In this document: in pieces, positions 1 through 10,763 of the stretch
Numbering within the stretch: position 1 is the first letter of the stretch
Layout: every line of letters starts with the position of its first letter
Assembly: GCA_023213395.1 (NCBI GenBank)
Contig: CM041465.1
Location: 230,089,741 to 230,153,740 of the forward strand
Length of the DNA: 64,000 bases
DNA from: Cycas panzhihuaensis
Taxonomy: Eukaryota > Cycadophyta
Reading direction: 5' to 3'
Position numbers and translations under genes: made by a program
Notes under the pieces: model-generated
The model's database searches: none
Told to the model about the DNA's origin: nothing
Seen by the model: the letters and a program-made list of their open reading frames with translations, nothing else

Positions 1-895
1 TGCTTCTCTCATCACTTACATAGTCTTCCCCCTTTAGATGTAGAGCACTCTTACTCTTGCATCACTACATTTGACCCAGGGTCATCGATGGTGGGATATC
101 CATTTGATTGGATATACGAATCTTGTGCCCCTAATTGGTCTCATCTTGACGCTTCTTATCACCATAAAGATCTTGCCCATGGTGGCGATGATCCATCATA
201 TTATCCAGATGAGTAACTAAAATTCCATCCAGACCTCCACCCCCATCCTACACATGACATAGGGGGATCTTATCCTACAGACCCCTTACACTCTAGTAAA
301 AGGGCTCCCATAGATCATCCTGCAGGCTCTAGTCAACATGGGAAACCTTCCACCTCCTATGATCAAGCTTGCACTCCCCTTGGGGATGCAACAAATGTAT
401 TAAGGTAATGATTTAAGGCTGCAAGTGCTCCACTGCCTCCTAAGTAGTTGGAGCACTTCCTTTAGAGTATGATAGCCTCCTCTTCCATTACCATCCCCCC
501 TACATCATCATAACCAATGTCTTCCTCACTCTTGAGGCCTACTCTTATGGCTTCCATATCTACGAGTGCTCCTTTAACTAAAGGGACATCCCATGATATG
601 TAAACCTCCCAAATAGGGTCAAGCATACCCCCTTTGTAAATAACCATACCATAGTTAGTCACAACACATATCCCTTTGATCCTGCCTGCTATACCTCCAC
701 ATCCCTAGGATTTGGGATATAGAGGCCTTACTCTTATTCATCCTCAACTACGATTTGTGGATACTTCACTTTATATTCCCCTAGGATATACATCAAAGCC
801 TTGGGGACATGGGGGATCAAACCCCCTTCCTACTTATGGGGTGGACCCACTCCATCCCTATGGGGTTGCTCCTCCTGTTAGGGGATCTTACGAGT
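1..895 (+). pseudogene. gag: Element A gag, N-terminal part (broken)
   Basis: Reading the + strand gives a decayed proline- and serine-rich Gag N-terminus. Near 90-220 it contains residues like FDWIYES and HGGDDPSYYPDE, matching the block DWAYYT...HGGDDSIYYLDD in element C's gag. At 712-890 it contains SLYIPLGYTSKPWG and the phrase YGVDPLHPYGVAPP, which is nearly the same in B (about 5020-5130) and C (about 19850-19960, minus). Several in-frame stops separate the readable segments. The coding stops at the LTR of element B and continues at 35595 with residues resembling GQNPIPYP, as in the other copies. The start codon is not resolvable. Confidence 0.7.
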
Positions 896-2077
896 TGTTT
901 CCTGGCTACTAGGAATAGGCATGTGCGAGTCAACTAAGGTAAGTATAGGTATACTTCTATCTCTTACCATTATCAGTTCTAGTAAAGGTTGATTGAAGCA
1001 TTGCATCTACATCACATGATGATTGACCCATTGCATAACCACTATGCATCTATTACTTGACTGCATTGTATCTCTGCACTTTTTTAGCCAATGATGATCT
1101 ACGGATGTGTATTCCATGGTACTCCACAACCCTCCTTCATGTCTCCATAATGTTCCAAAGTACCATTTGGCCTTCGTAGCCCAATTTTATCACTCGCCAG
1201 CACATCAAGACTCCTAGCACCTCGCCTAGGCTTGGTCGACATCCTCCACGTATTTATTGATTTTTCTCGGGATTTCTCGCCTTTAATACTTATCTATTAG
1301 TGGCTTTCCTAAGCCCCACAGTCCTTTCTTGCCACTTGGATAGGGTGCCACCCCCCTCTAGGCTTGAGTTTCCCTTTTCTTGGAGCTCTTAGGCTTCTTT
1401 CCCTTTATTTTTCTCATGTTTATATTGCACTACGATAAACTTCATGGTACTGCTGTAAACTTTGTGGTACCACTAAGTTTACCACAGAGTGACTGTCACA
1501 ATTTATTTTTTAAAATCTGCCACAGCTAATTTTGTATTTATTGAGAAATTGCCACATGGAAGTGACTTATTCTCAGTCCAGGCCAGACCCTAATCACTTG
1601 ATTGAGTTAGGGTTGGGTTTAAAATCCTAAAAACAACATCATTTCATCTCTTCTTAGCTCTCTCACTCAAGTTTTACACACCACTCTCTCTAGAAGCACC
1701 GTCCAACAGGACAAGTTTGCCATTATCAACTTCTCAGCTAGCCTACAGCCCTCTGCAGCTCCAGATATGTAGCAAAAGGCCTGCAATGTGGCCAACCAAG
1801 GGAATGACATGCCCTAAGTACTTCATCAAGTGCAAATCTACTTCATCAAGTGCAGATCTTTCATCTCGCTCTAGGGTTCTCCTAGTTTGTTGCTCCTTTA
1901 GGGTTTCACCTACAAACCTCATAGGGTTGGCCTCTTTCTCTCATTCCTCAAGTAGATTTACCCCTAATCTACCCACAGTAGGTACTTCTCAGCTTTTATT
2001 TTGCTCTTCCTTTCTTGAAAACATTGCAAAAGCTATTTATCATGCCTTTACAATACTTTTCTCTCTGATTTTCCTAC

Positions 2078-2083
2078 TATAAA
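2078..2083 (+). promoter_or_regulatory. Likely TATA box of element B 5' LTR
   Basis: TATAAA within CTACTATAAATGAGAGGC. In the other LTR the same place reads TTACTGTAAATGGGAGGC, so only the left copy keeps the box. Its position, about 1.2 kb into a 3.2-kb LTR, would make a long U3. The call is inferred from motif and context only. Confidence 0.45.
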
Positions 2084-3704
2084 TGAGAGGCAAACCCTCC
2101 CTTCCTTACTTGTTTCATGTTTCCTTCCAGCTTTTCCTTAGTTTCTCCAGGGAGGCAATAAGGAAGAGGCTTTCATAGAGAGTGAAAAGAGCAAAGGTAG
2201 GGTTCCATACCCAATAAGCCTTCTCCTCAAGGGTAGCCCCTTTCTCTCCCTACCTCTTCCTTCTTTATGCCTCCTTTGGATTTCTAAAGAGTTATTGGAA
2301 AGGAGGTCATCGCTAGAAGCAATGTACACAGCCCATTGTTGTACTTGCTCTTAACCTTACAGACCCTACATAAGCAGGATTTTAGCCCCATACTACACCT
2401 AACTTGTTTCTTGGTATTAGGCTTGGTTGAGGTTACAAAAGTTGCACTTTGTGACTTTTGTAACATTGATAACAAACACAATTTCACCCATAACTTGTTG
2501 CTTACATCCCAAGGTCTTTGTCGCATCTGCCTCTCTTCATCACCTTGGTACTTGGATAGTGTGGAGTACTGTAGATCCGAAGGGTTATTCATTCTAAGGC
2601 TAGCCATCCTCTCTCTCCTCTTAGCCCCCTTTTTCCATATTGTTTGCAAGTTAGCATAAAAAGGAACTAAGAGTGATCTTGTATTGGAAATATTTCTTTT
2701 GGTTAAGACAAAATTGCATCATATTATTCCACATATTATACATATATCCCATGTGTACTTGTTGCCCCTTAGGAAAGGGAAAACATCGCTTGACTACAAG
2801 TTTCTTTCTTGTTGCACATGGAGAGGAAGAGGTGAATTCTGACCTAGGTATGTTTCTACTTTTCCAGTTGTTATTTCTTTTGAGTCTTAAAGGTTACAAG
2901 ATAAAAACGGTAATTGCTTTCGCCTTGCAATACTTAATTTCTCCTTTCGTTTCCTTTTGACTTAGGGGAAGGTAAGGAAGCCCCCACCCTTCTTCGCTAA
3001 CACCATCTTATCACGCCATTCGCGGTTGGGGATATCATGAGAAAGTAAGCATGACAAGGATAGTGTTCCTTTCGACCACCTAGTTTTGGGTACGCCTCTC
3101 GCTTCCCTTAATCCTCTTTCCCTTGCTTTCTTTCTTCTGCCTATATGTCATTTAAAGGAAAGGAAAAGGAAAGGAATTAGTGTATGTCATTTTTTCTTAG
3201 CTAGCTTGCCTGCCTATTTGATAAAGTGCATGTGGCAAGGATTATACTCTTTCACACGTCTGCTTGTTGCATTGCTTGTTGGACTTGCATCTCTTGGCTA
3301 CATCTTGCATTACATATAGCTACCTTGTTTTCTCTCTTCCTTTCATGTTTAAAAGATAATGAGAGCGAGGATATGTATATGTGAGTAAACAAGTAGAGAT
3401 TTCATGCTATTTTTCTTCTCTCGTTTAGAAAAAAACTCTCTTGCATACAAAGGCATATTGTCACATACACAACGTCTTCATTACGTCACTTTGTATAGCA
3501 ACCTACTCATAAACTATTAAAACATTTTTGTTATCAACTCATACCCCTAAGACTCTCTTAGGTATAGTGCCTTAAGGGCATCCCCCTTTCAAGGCTTCCC
3601 TTTTTCTTTGAGCTTTTTTTCACTCATTTTTAGTTAGGCTACCTTAGTGTGATCTTTAGGTCGATGCCTGACCTGTGAGCCTAGTCACCTCACTAACTCC
3701 TTAC

Positions 3705-3726
3705 GTGTGTGTGTGTGTGTGTGTGT
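3705..3726 (+). repeat. (GT)11 microsatellite in LTR of B
   Basis: An uninterrupted GT run. The matching site in the right LTR (around 35218-35227) has only about five units, so the two LTRs differ by repeat slippage since insertion. Confidence 0.9.
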
Positions 3727-4090
3727 TATTGTTTTCTCCTTCTTTTACTGAAACACTTCCTTTATATCACCTTTCTTATGCAAGAAGCCATCTTCACGTT
3801 CATCTTTTCCTCCCTCCTTCATCCACCTAAGGACGAGAGGGCCCTTCTCTTTGAGGTTGCTCAAAAAATCAAGGATATCCCTTGCACACTCATCACTTCT
3901 AATCAAGGTAGAGTTACCTCAAAGGAAGTTTGCACGCTATTTGCAGGTCCTGAACTTGCGTTCTGATGTATGGACAACCTTTGTGGGTGATTCTTTCACT
4001 TACCCCATAAGATCCTTAACCTTGGAACCTTTTTTTGTTTGATTTAATCTTATCCAAGTGTAGTTACCCCTCACAGAGGTGCGATTCCAC

Positions 4091-4110
4091 TGGTGACCAT
4101 ACTGGGGACT
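4091..4110 (+). other. Primer binding site of element B
   Basis: The sequence TGGTGACCATACTGGGGACT starts two bases after the LTR end. It aligns with the site of element C (TGGCGACTACATCTGGGACT, minus strand at 20842-20861). The TGGYGACY start resembles the tRNA-Arg-type primer sites known in Tat/Ogre-like elements. The exact tRNA cannot be fixed by eye. Confidence 0.7.
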
Positions 4111-4115
4111 CACCA

Positions 4116-4121
4116 GTAAGG
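4116..4121 (+). promoter_or_regulatory. Possible 5' splice site just after the primer site (B)
   Basis: GTAAGG in CACCAGTAAGGGA lies directly downstream of the primer site. Element C has the same hexamer in the same place (minus strand, 20832-20837). This is where retroviruses keep their main splice donor. Use as a donor here is an inference. Confidence 0.35.
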
Positions 4122-4254
4122 GATTGATCCTCTCTCTCTTTCTTGTTGGTGCTACCTCCTTCCCTGGTAGCTCTCCTTAATTTGTTGGGTAGCCCCCAAT
4201 ACTTGTGTCTTACTATCCTTTCTTTCTTCCTTCCAACCTCCAAGTGAAACTTGT

Positions 4255-6051
4255 ATGCAACGGTTCCCACATTGCTTTCAAGGCCTTCCCTTTTTGTTGG
4301 AAGATCCCTCTTATCATCCCCTTCCTTCGCCAGATTCTGATTCGACCATAGAAGGCTTCTCTTCAGATTGGGCATATCATACCTATGTATCTAAATCCCA
4401 TGATCCATCTACCTCCTTCCAAGGGCCCATCCAATAGGGTAAAGACCCTATCACTTACCAGGGTGACCAAGAGCACCTACAGGTCCACCACCTCTCCACT
4501 CATGAGGTGGAGGCATCCTCTCCCTTAGACTACCATCACTTTGGTGGCAATCTTCATGAGGACCACCCTGCGGGGTCTGCCTCATATGAGGACCCCTCCA
4601 ATTCTTATGATTAGGCAAACACCCCTCCTACAGATGTTGTAGAGGCCCTAAACCAGTGCTTCTAGGCCACCCATCTCCAATCACATCCTAGGTGGTTCGA
4701 GAGCATCCTGTAAAGTATTGCACTCCTTTCTTCTATATTTGCCCTTCCTCATCCATCCCATTCCACTCCCTTCCCTATGGTAAGGGCGTCCCTTGCTTCA
4801 TCTTCCTCTCCCTGTAGTCCTTGCTCCTTAGGGACCACCCAAGGTGCATCCTTCTCCCAACTCAAGATGAGTATGCCTCTTTTTAGTCAAACAACTATAC
4901 CCCAACCAACCATAGTGTATCTGACTCCCACTAGGCCTAGGGGGCCTACGGGAGCCCCCACTTCTAGCCATGTGGGGCCTACCCCCACATATTTACAGTT
5001 TCAACCTAGGGATCCTTCCCTCTACGTGCCTCCAAGTTATACTTCTCAGCCATGGGGGCATGGTAAGGGAAATCCCCTTCCAGTTTATGGGGTGGACCCT
5101 TTGCATCCTTATGGTGTCGCTCCACCTACCAGCAACCCATATGGGCAAAACTCAATCTTGCACCCCTCTGCTCCATCCTCTTATGCTTTCTCCCATGTTG
5201 TGCCTTCACAAGGAGCACAAGCCCCTCCTCAAGGTGCCATCTCTCAATCTCCTTTCCAACAAGGGATGTTTCTGCAAAGGGGGATAGGTCCCTCATATCC
5301 ATCCACTCCTATGCAAATTCACTCGAATGTGGGATTAGCTTCTTTCCACCAAATGGGAGGGGACCCATATTGCCTTTTGAACCAAATCTCTCAAGGAGGG
5401 TTTGGACAACCTTGCCCACCTCCTCTTCTACCTTTCGTTGATCCTATGGTCCAATCAAGGGCATGCCCCTTTATGGACTACATATCAACACCTCTATCCA
5501 TCGAGGTGCTAAGAGCTAACTTACTGCCTTACCCTCCTGAGGTTCCTAAATTTAATGGGACCTCATCACAAGACCCAATGGAGCATGTCCATAGTTTTTC
5601 TATGGCATGCATTAATTATTAGGCTTATGATCATATACTCATGAAACTCTTCCCATGCTCTCTTCAAGGTGATGCCCTTAAGTGGTTCTATCACTTGCCA
5701 GCACATTCTATCTCTTCATTCCAACAACTCATGGACGAATTCATCAACTATTTTAACATAGCTCGTCCTTTCAAGAGTGGAATGAAAGCCCTATTGTCTC
5801 TTAAACAACGTCACGATGAGATGAATCATGACTTTGTGAGATGCTTCCATGACTTGCTTCACTCCACTAAGGCAACCCTGCCTGAGGAGTTGAAGAGAGA
5901 CCTCTTTGTTAATGCCCTTCACCCAGAAGTCCACGTTGAAGTCCTTAAAATGGGGGCAATGACATGCAACTCTACCATAGCCAAGTGCTTAGTGCTTGAG
6001 GCCATTGAGATCCAAGCAGGTCTCAAGAAGCCTCTTAAGATCTCACAATGA
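4255..6051 (+). pseudogene. gag: Element B gag: proline-rich N-terminus and retrotransposon gag core
   Basis: Gag would form the cytoplasmic particle in which the RNA is copied. 4255-4776 is a broken N-terminal part (SSDWAYHTY, matching C). 4777-5622 is open and proline/serine/glycine-rich, with PSLYVPPSYTSQPWG and YGVDPLHPYGVAPP, ending in the start of the core (PPEVPKFNGTSSQDPMEHV). A single TAG at 5620-5622 replaces the Trp codon found in C (IDYWAYDH). The same frame then continues at 5641-6051 with the retrotransposon-gag core (LQGDALKWFYHLPAHSISSF, FINYFNIARPFKSG, LKRDLFVNALHPEVHVEVLK). A TGA at about 6049 matches an Arg (CGA) codon in C. So B's gag was broken by point mutations rather than rearrangement. 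Confidence 0.88.
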
Positions 6052-6819
6052 CATGAGGCACCTCCACCACCTTGTCAAACTAAAATCCAATAGCCTCCTA
6101 GGTCTTCCTCTCATCTGACAGAGAAGACCTTGGATCCCTTTACTTTTGCTATATGTTCTTTCGAGCGTACCATGAAGGAGCTTAAACTTCAAGCCCCTTC
6201 ATCCCTTACCTCACATAAACTAGTCCACCAAGCCTCTCAAGCCACTCCCCAAAGGGTGGTAATGCCTAATCTTCTTAAATGAGGAAGCCAGATTTCTCCC
6301 TAGAGAAGAAGTGGTGTTCCATCCATGGGGATTATTTTCATGAAGATTCACAATGCTAGGCCCAACACCCTAGAGCCACCCCGCAATGTGATTCTTCTCC
6401 CAAATAGGCATTTAGGCCAAACCTAGACCAACCCGTCTATAAGGATCCTTTCCCTAAACATGGGGAACGTGATTGCACTAACTAACAAAAGGGTAACCAA
6501 AATAGAGGGAGATCCGTAAACCCTCGCCCTTCACAAGCCAAAGGAAAGGGTGTGAGGAACTCATAATCTTCTTCTAGTTCTCCCGATCGTCACACTCCTT
6601 TATCCTCTCTATCCTGAAACAAGGGAAAGAGAGTTAATTCGATGCTTAAGACCATGTCATTATATGCCTTAACTCGGTCCCAAACAGCTAAAAAGGCAAA
6701 TGGTGCCTCTTCTTCCACACCTCACCTTGATCCTCTTCTAGAAGTCCCTCCTCCAAAAATCCTGACACTTCCTAAGACTGTTCTCGTGTGCCTTGGTCGT
6801 TATGATTTTCGAAGGGTGC
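6052..6819 (+). pseudogene. Element B gag zinc knuckle and gag-protease linker (left part)
   Basis: The gag frame continues with several stops. At 6315-6356 it encodes CSIHGDYFHEDSQC, a C-x2-H-x4-H-x4-C knuckle of the CHHC type usual in Tat-like plant elements. It should bind zinc and the element RNA. A Ser-rich linker follows. 6642-6819 is open and ends CLGRYDFRRV, where element C has inserted. The reading resumes at 23391 with LPQPTVKGNPFS. Element C has the equivalent RFDFRRALTQPIGRGKPFS uninterrupted, which proves the join. Confidence 0.8.
6815..6819. repeat. Target site duplication of element C (GGTGC), left and right
   Basis: GGTGC at 6815-6819 abuts the left LTR start (TGAAACGC) and is repeated exactly at 23391-23395, directly after the right LTR end (GGGAAACA). 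Removing C with one copy restores an uninterrupted reading in B's linker. A 5-bp duplication is normal for Ty3/gypsy integrases. Confidence 0.93.
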
Positions 6820-9384
6820 TGAAACGCTCGCTACGGGGCGGTGTCCCTACGTCTAGCAAAAGGATATAAGAGTATGCTATGCTAACTAAGCTAGGCAGCG
6901 AGGACCTCACCTCGCAGGGTGTCCATGCGCTAGAGCACAGATTTGAGACTGCAAGGTGCCTGGTTGCTTCCAGGTAGCCATGCAAAGCAAGGCCTTCCTA
7001 CCCTTCAGATGGCCGGGAAGGAGAGAGAATGCCTTGCGCGTTGCGTCTTCTCAAGGCAATGAGAAGCCAACGAATGGAAGGGCAACTAACTAATGTGCAG
7101 GTAAATGCAGGAAAGGGCGCAATAAGGGCAACTCAAATACAATGCAAGCAAGCTAACTACGCTATGCTAAAGCAAGAAATAATGTAGAAATGAATGCACT
7201 TCCCTTTTTCCTTTATATTCTTTTACAATTTCCTAAGTACTCAGGCAAATGCATGAAAGGTAATAATGTAAAAGGGGATACGTGGGAAATGAGGGGAATA
7301 CTTGGATCTGGTGCCTGAATGGAGTGTAGCTCGTCTCTCTAAGTCCTGCTCCTTTCTTCTCTGTTCGTCGTGCATGTGCTGTCAATCAACGATAGTTGTC
7401 GGAAGTGATAGAAGAGGGGTTTACTTACCTCCCCTTAAGCATGTAAAAGCAAATAAAACGGAAAGAAACGAAAAGCTTGAAACCAAAGAAAGAAATGCAC
7501 TACACAGGGAACTAACCTGCAACGGGCTCGTCCTATGTATCACTCCACCAATGCGCAGTCCTACAAACGGGTAAGAAGAACACCTTCCTCTCAGAAGAGA
7601 GGCCACGAGATATACCAAAATATATATATACTGAAATCAAATGGAACTAAGATCTATGCTAAGCATTAAAATATAACCAAATGAGATAACAACATACAAG
7701 AAACGCTCTCACCACCATGCACCATGAAGATACTTGAAAGGGAAAGGAGTATAGCCTCGGGATGGCTAACTCACCAACGAGAGACCTCCACGAAACTCGG
7801 GGAAGAAAAACTAGTTGGCAACAAGGTAGTGAAGCAACAAACTGTAACAAGGAAAAGAATAACAGAAAAAACTGGTGCTTACGTAGGGCCCAACACCAAC
7901 AGGTGAGACTTCTGGCAATGACATAGTGATGGGTTGCCTATGCTAATCTGAACACCCTAACTAAATTCCCTAACCTCCCTTAGCCCATTCCCTAAGAAAG
8001 CACTGATGGCAAAGGGAAAGAGGACAAGGGACGGAACCCTTAGGGAGAAGGACAGCAATGGGCGACGGAACCCTGCCTACCTCCCTCAAATCCTTGTATG
8101 TTACTCCTTTACACCGGCTAACTAAGGAAGGGGTGAAAGAGATAGTTTAAGGAAAATAGAGAGGCTTCAAATAAACAACGGGAGGGTATTACTAATCTAG
8201 TGCAACACTATGAGGAAAAACTAGCTAACTAGGATCCCATTCATTAATAAACAAAAGAAATAGGAACAGAGTGAATTGCAAGTAGAAACAAGAAGTACCT
8301 TGTAGGAAGAAGATCAAGTAGGAAGAAGATGAACTTTGATGCTAGGAAACAGCAGCAATAACCAACGTATGAGGACTGATCATGAGTGGTTCTTGTAAGA
8401 GTGAGAATGAAGAAAACTCCTTGCAAGCTTTGAGCCTTGGAAGTTGGCTCTTTGGGAAGCTTTTGGGTGAAAATATCACTTAGATCCTTGAGCACCTGCA
8501 AAGAAAGATGGTGCTTGCTGTGGAGAGCTGAAGGGGCAACAATGGCCCTGCAAGTCCAGTTGGTAGTAATCCTTTTCTCCTTTGTCTAGTTGCTATGTAT
8601 GTAGATTATCTTTTTCTGTGTGTTTTCTTGTTGAAAAGTCAGAAATTCTTTCCAGAGATTTGAAAAATGGCCAAAAGATCTGAAAAATAGGGAGCAAAAT
8701 CCCCTTTATCCCCATGTTCATAGTAGGTGAACGTTGGGGATGTCAGAGCGACTCAAATCAATCAACGCCACGTGGTAGTTCCGCAAAAAACTGGAAACTG
8801 TCGTGTGGTTTACTTTTTTAAATTTCAAACAGTTGTACCACGACAAACTCTACAATACCGCAACAAATATTGCGGTACCGCTAAGTTTACAACGATGTCG
8901 GTGGAAACAAAAAAGAGAAAGGCGAAACATCAGGTTTTAGGGTAAAAACCAAGGCTAAACATAAGTTGGAGCAACTGGGGGAATGCCCAGGTAATGGGCA
9001 GGTACCCAAAACAATGCAAAGAGTCCTAACTAAGGATTAAATCAGGCTTAGGAAGGACTGCAACATAAGCAACACGTTGTAACAAGAGCAAATAGGACTA
9101 ACGAAAATATCCCGGGAGACCGTGGAGACAACGTGGGTGGTTGTGCGCCATACGAGGTGTAGCATTTGCTAATGAATGCCCCCATTGTGAGTCGTCATAG
9201 GCTGATGGTGTGCTGTAAGCACATGCATTATGAGCAAGTAGAGAAGCAATACGTGCAGGCAGGCATATGTCAAGTAACCTACGCTAAATAATCTCAATCG
9301 AGCATGGGTAAGAAAAGGTAAGAATGTATACTTGAACGTACCTGCGTCGACGCGTCTCGAGTCCATTCCCGATGGTAGGAAACA
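6820..9384 (-). repeat. Element C left LTR (3' LTR of the element)
   Basis: 2565 bp, starting TGAAACGCTCGC and ending GGTAGGAAACA on the + strand. It is nearly the same along its length as 20862-23390, and closely related to H's LTR and the solo LTR I. On the element's own strand it runs TGTTTCC...GTTTCA. A TATAAAGG-like box reads on the minus strand near 7210-7220 (AATATAAAGGAAAAAGG) and is preserved in I at about 60358. The GGTACC-centred motif lies at 8833-8895. ORFs inside (for example 8244-8501) are not supported as genes. Confidence 0.92.
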
Positions 9385-9400
9385 CGCCTTATGGCGTGAG
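9385..9400 (-). other. Degraded polypurine tract of element C
   Basis: Reading the minus strand into the 3' LTR gives GCTCACGCCATAAGGCG. The matching place in B reads GCCAAGGGGGTAA and in G GCCAAGGGGGCAG. The tract, which would prime plus-strand DNA synthesis, has lost most of its G run in C. Confidence 0.5.
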
Positions 9401-9462
9401 CCTCCTTTGCCGGAAGCGTAACATGATGGCAAATGTTGACAATCAAAGATATGAGTAGCACA

Positions 9463-9463
<1 letters not shown>

Positions 9464-9557
<94 letters not shown>
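9464..9557. repeat. (TA)n microsatellite, about 46 units
   Basis: An uninterrupted AT/TA run between the 3' LTR and the aRNH ORF of element C. Shorter TA runs occupy the same place in H (61648-61679) and G (about 55446-55457), so the repeat belongs to the element family. The tyrosine-isoleucine ORFs through it are artefacts. The 250 bp from here to 9813 show no gene. Confidence 0.95.
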
Positions 9558-9558
<1 letters not shown>

Positions 9559-9813
9559 CAATAAAGAGCAACACGTGGACCAAGGGCGTAGGCGAGTGTC
9601 GAGGCAGAACGCATGGACAAGGGAGATGAAGACAAGGACAACGTAGGGGCTGCCTACACGTCATCTAAGCATCGACCTATAACTGAAATAAGTAAGTAAA
9701 AGGGGATGCACCCATTACTGAAGTGCAACGTAGAGTAGGAGGGCATCCAGCAAATAGAGCAAATACATCTAACTAATGAACTGAGAGACTCGAGCACGGC
9801 CGCCAAGCAAGCC

Positions 9814-10236
9814 TTAGGGGCAGTCGTCTAGAAGAGGGAGGCGACGCTCAAGGATGAGGCGGACAAGGCTGTTGGCCTCAGTATTGAGGTGCCTAGGGAT
9901 ATGCTAAATATCCACTGATAAGAAACAAGCTGAAAGAGATTTGGCAGCAGATGCGAGGGTTCTCAGGTGAGGGTATCGCACCTGGTAGACCTGGGTGAGA
10001 TGGGACACTACGACCTAAGAATCGTAAAACAACACGATGGACCCATGATGGAAACGGAGAGCATCGGCCAGGGCTTCAATAGTGGCCATGTATTTGGCTT
10101 CATTATTGGTAGCCTCAGGAAGAAAGACCCCGGAACGCAAGAAATCGTGTCCAAAGGAGCTGCGAAGAATCTACGCAGCGATGGAAGGTCCAGGGTTGCC
10201 GTGACTTCCACCATCGGCAAAAACGAGAAGGGACAT
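9814..10236 (-). pseudogene. Element C archaeal-type RNase H (aRNH), separate ORF
   Basis: A 140-codon reading from ATG at 10236 to TAA at 9814, in frame throughout but with internal TAG codons. It starts MSLLVFADGGSHGNPGPS, the first catalytic Asp block of archaeal-type RNase H. It continues with ATNNEAKYMATIEAL (second acidic site) and a DS-VVVSHLTQVYQVRYPHLR block (third acidic site). Tat-lineage elements are known to carry such an extra RNase H besides the one next to RT. The TAGs replace residues that are Trp or Gln in G or H. It has the same sense as gag-pol but lies beyond the antisense PMD gene, so it cannot be the plain tail of Pol. B has a 423-nt ORF of exactly the same length (31523-31945). 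Confidence 0.8.
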
Positions 10237-10763
10237 GTCTGAATACTAAACTCTGGTAGTAAACAAATAGCAATGAAAGTAAAAGAAAGATTCGAATGGC
10301 GAGCAAGAAGGTGGCCGAGAAGGGTAGGAGGACCTAGCAATGAGGTTACCCAAGAACGAAAGCAAGCAATCCGGCCACTGGCTGAGAGTGGGCAGAGAAA
10401 GGACACCCTAAAGTGCCAAAGGTTACTTTGGGAAGCAAAACATACCCTCGGACGGGAGAGCATTTCCTTTGGGGACCCCAGGAGCAAGAAAAGGTTGCAA
10501 AAACGAGTCCAAGGTAGCGAAATGAGCCAAACGAGTATAAACTCGGGCATGCACGGGAGTAGCGCGCAAAACGATACAGAAGGGCTCTAGTAAAAGTGCG
10601 ATAATGAGGCACCATAAATGCCCTTGCAAGGGAGGGCAAAAAGGGCATCAATAGAGCACAATGGGTGATAGGGCCAGAAGGCAAAGGCTACCAGGGAGAT
10701 GGGATGGTCCCAACGACTGTCGCGAGGTCAAAAACGGAAGAAATACCCGTCGGGGCCCCCACC
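10237..10763. promoter_or_regulatory. Divergent intergenic region between aRNH and PMD genes (C)
   Basis: The aRNH start (10236, minus) and PMD start (10931, plus) point away from each other. On the minus strand a TATA-like element (TTTATACTC, + strand 10533-10541 GAGTATAAA) is kept in B (31170-31178) and H (62631-62640) at about 290-350 bp before the aRNH start. The PMD TATA box follows at 10764. Just before the aRNH ATG the minus strand reads TTTAGTATTCAG, a possible 3' splice site. The longer ORF 10008-10550 on this strand is out of the aRNH frame. Promoter function is inferred. Confidence 0.45.

Larger units (their letters stand above)
896..4089 (+). repeat. Element B left (5') LTR
   Basis: This 3.19-kb stretch is repeated in direct orientation at 32440-35594 with scattered substitutions and small indels. 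It begins TGTTTCCTGGCTACTAGGAA, the same kind of start found in the LTRs of C, G, H and I, and ends GATTCCA one base before the primer site. A TATA box lies at 2078-2083. A (GT)n run lies at 3705-3726 and is much shorter in the other LTR. Around 1430-1490 it carries the GGTACC-centred motif discussed under findings. The ORFs inside it (for example 2336-2659) are not supported as genes. Confidence 0.9.

Noticed and set aside
890-900. Target site duplication of element B
   Set aside because: Left flank ACGAGT and right flank TGGCC do not match convincingly. The join of A's gag supports the insertion, but no duplication is claimed.
2336-2659. ORF of 107 codons inside B's left LTR, partly kept at 33935-34183 in the right LTR
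   Set aside because: The two LTRs are copies of one sequence, so sharing is expected. The start is lost in one copy and no protein family is recognised.
9169-9664. Three minus-strand ORFs with long Tyr-Ile runs
   Set aside because: They are translations of the (TA)n microsatellite and differ only in frame.
10008-10550. Minus-strand ORF of 180 codons over the aRNH start
   Set aside because: It is out of frame with the aRNH reading, which has the conserved catalytic blocks. It covers the promoter region and is broken differently in H.
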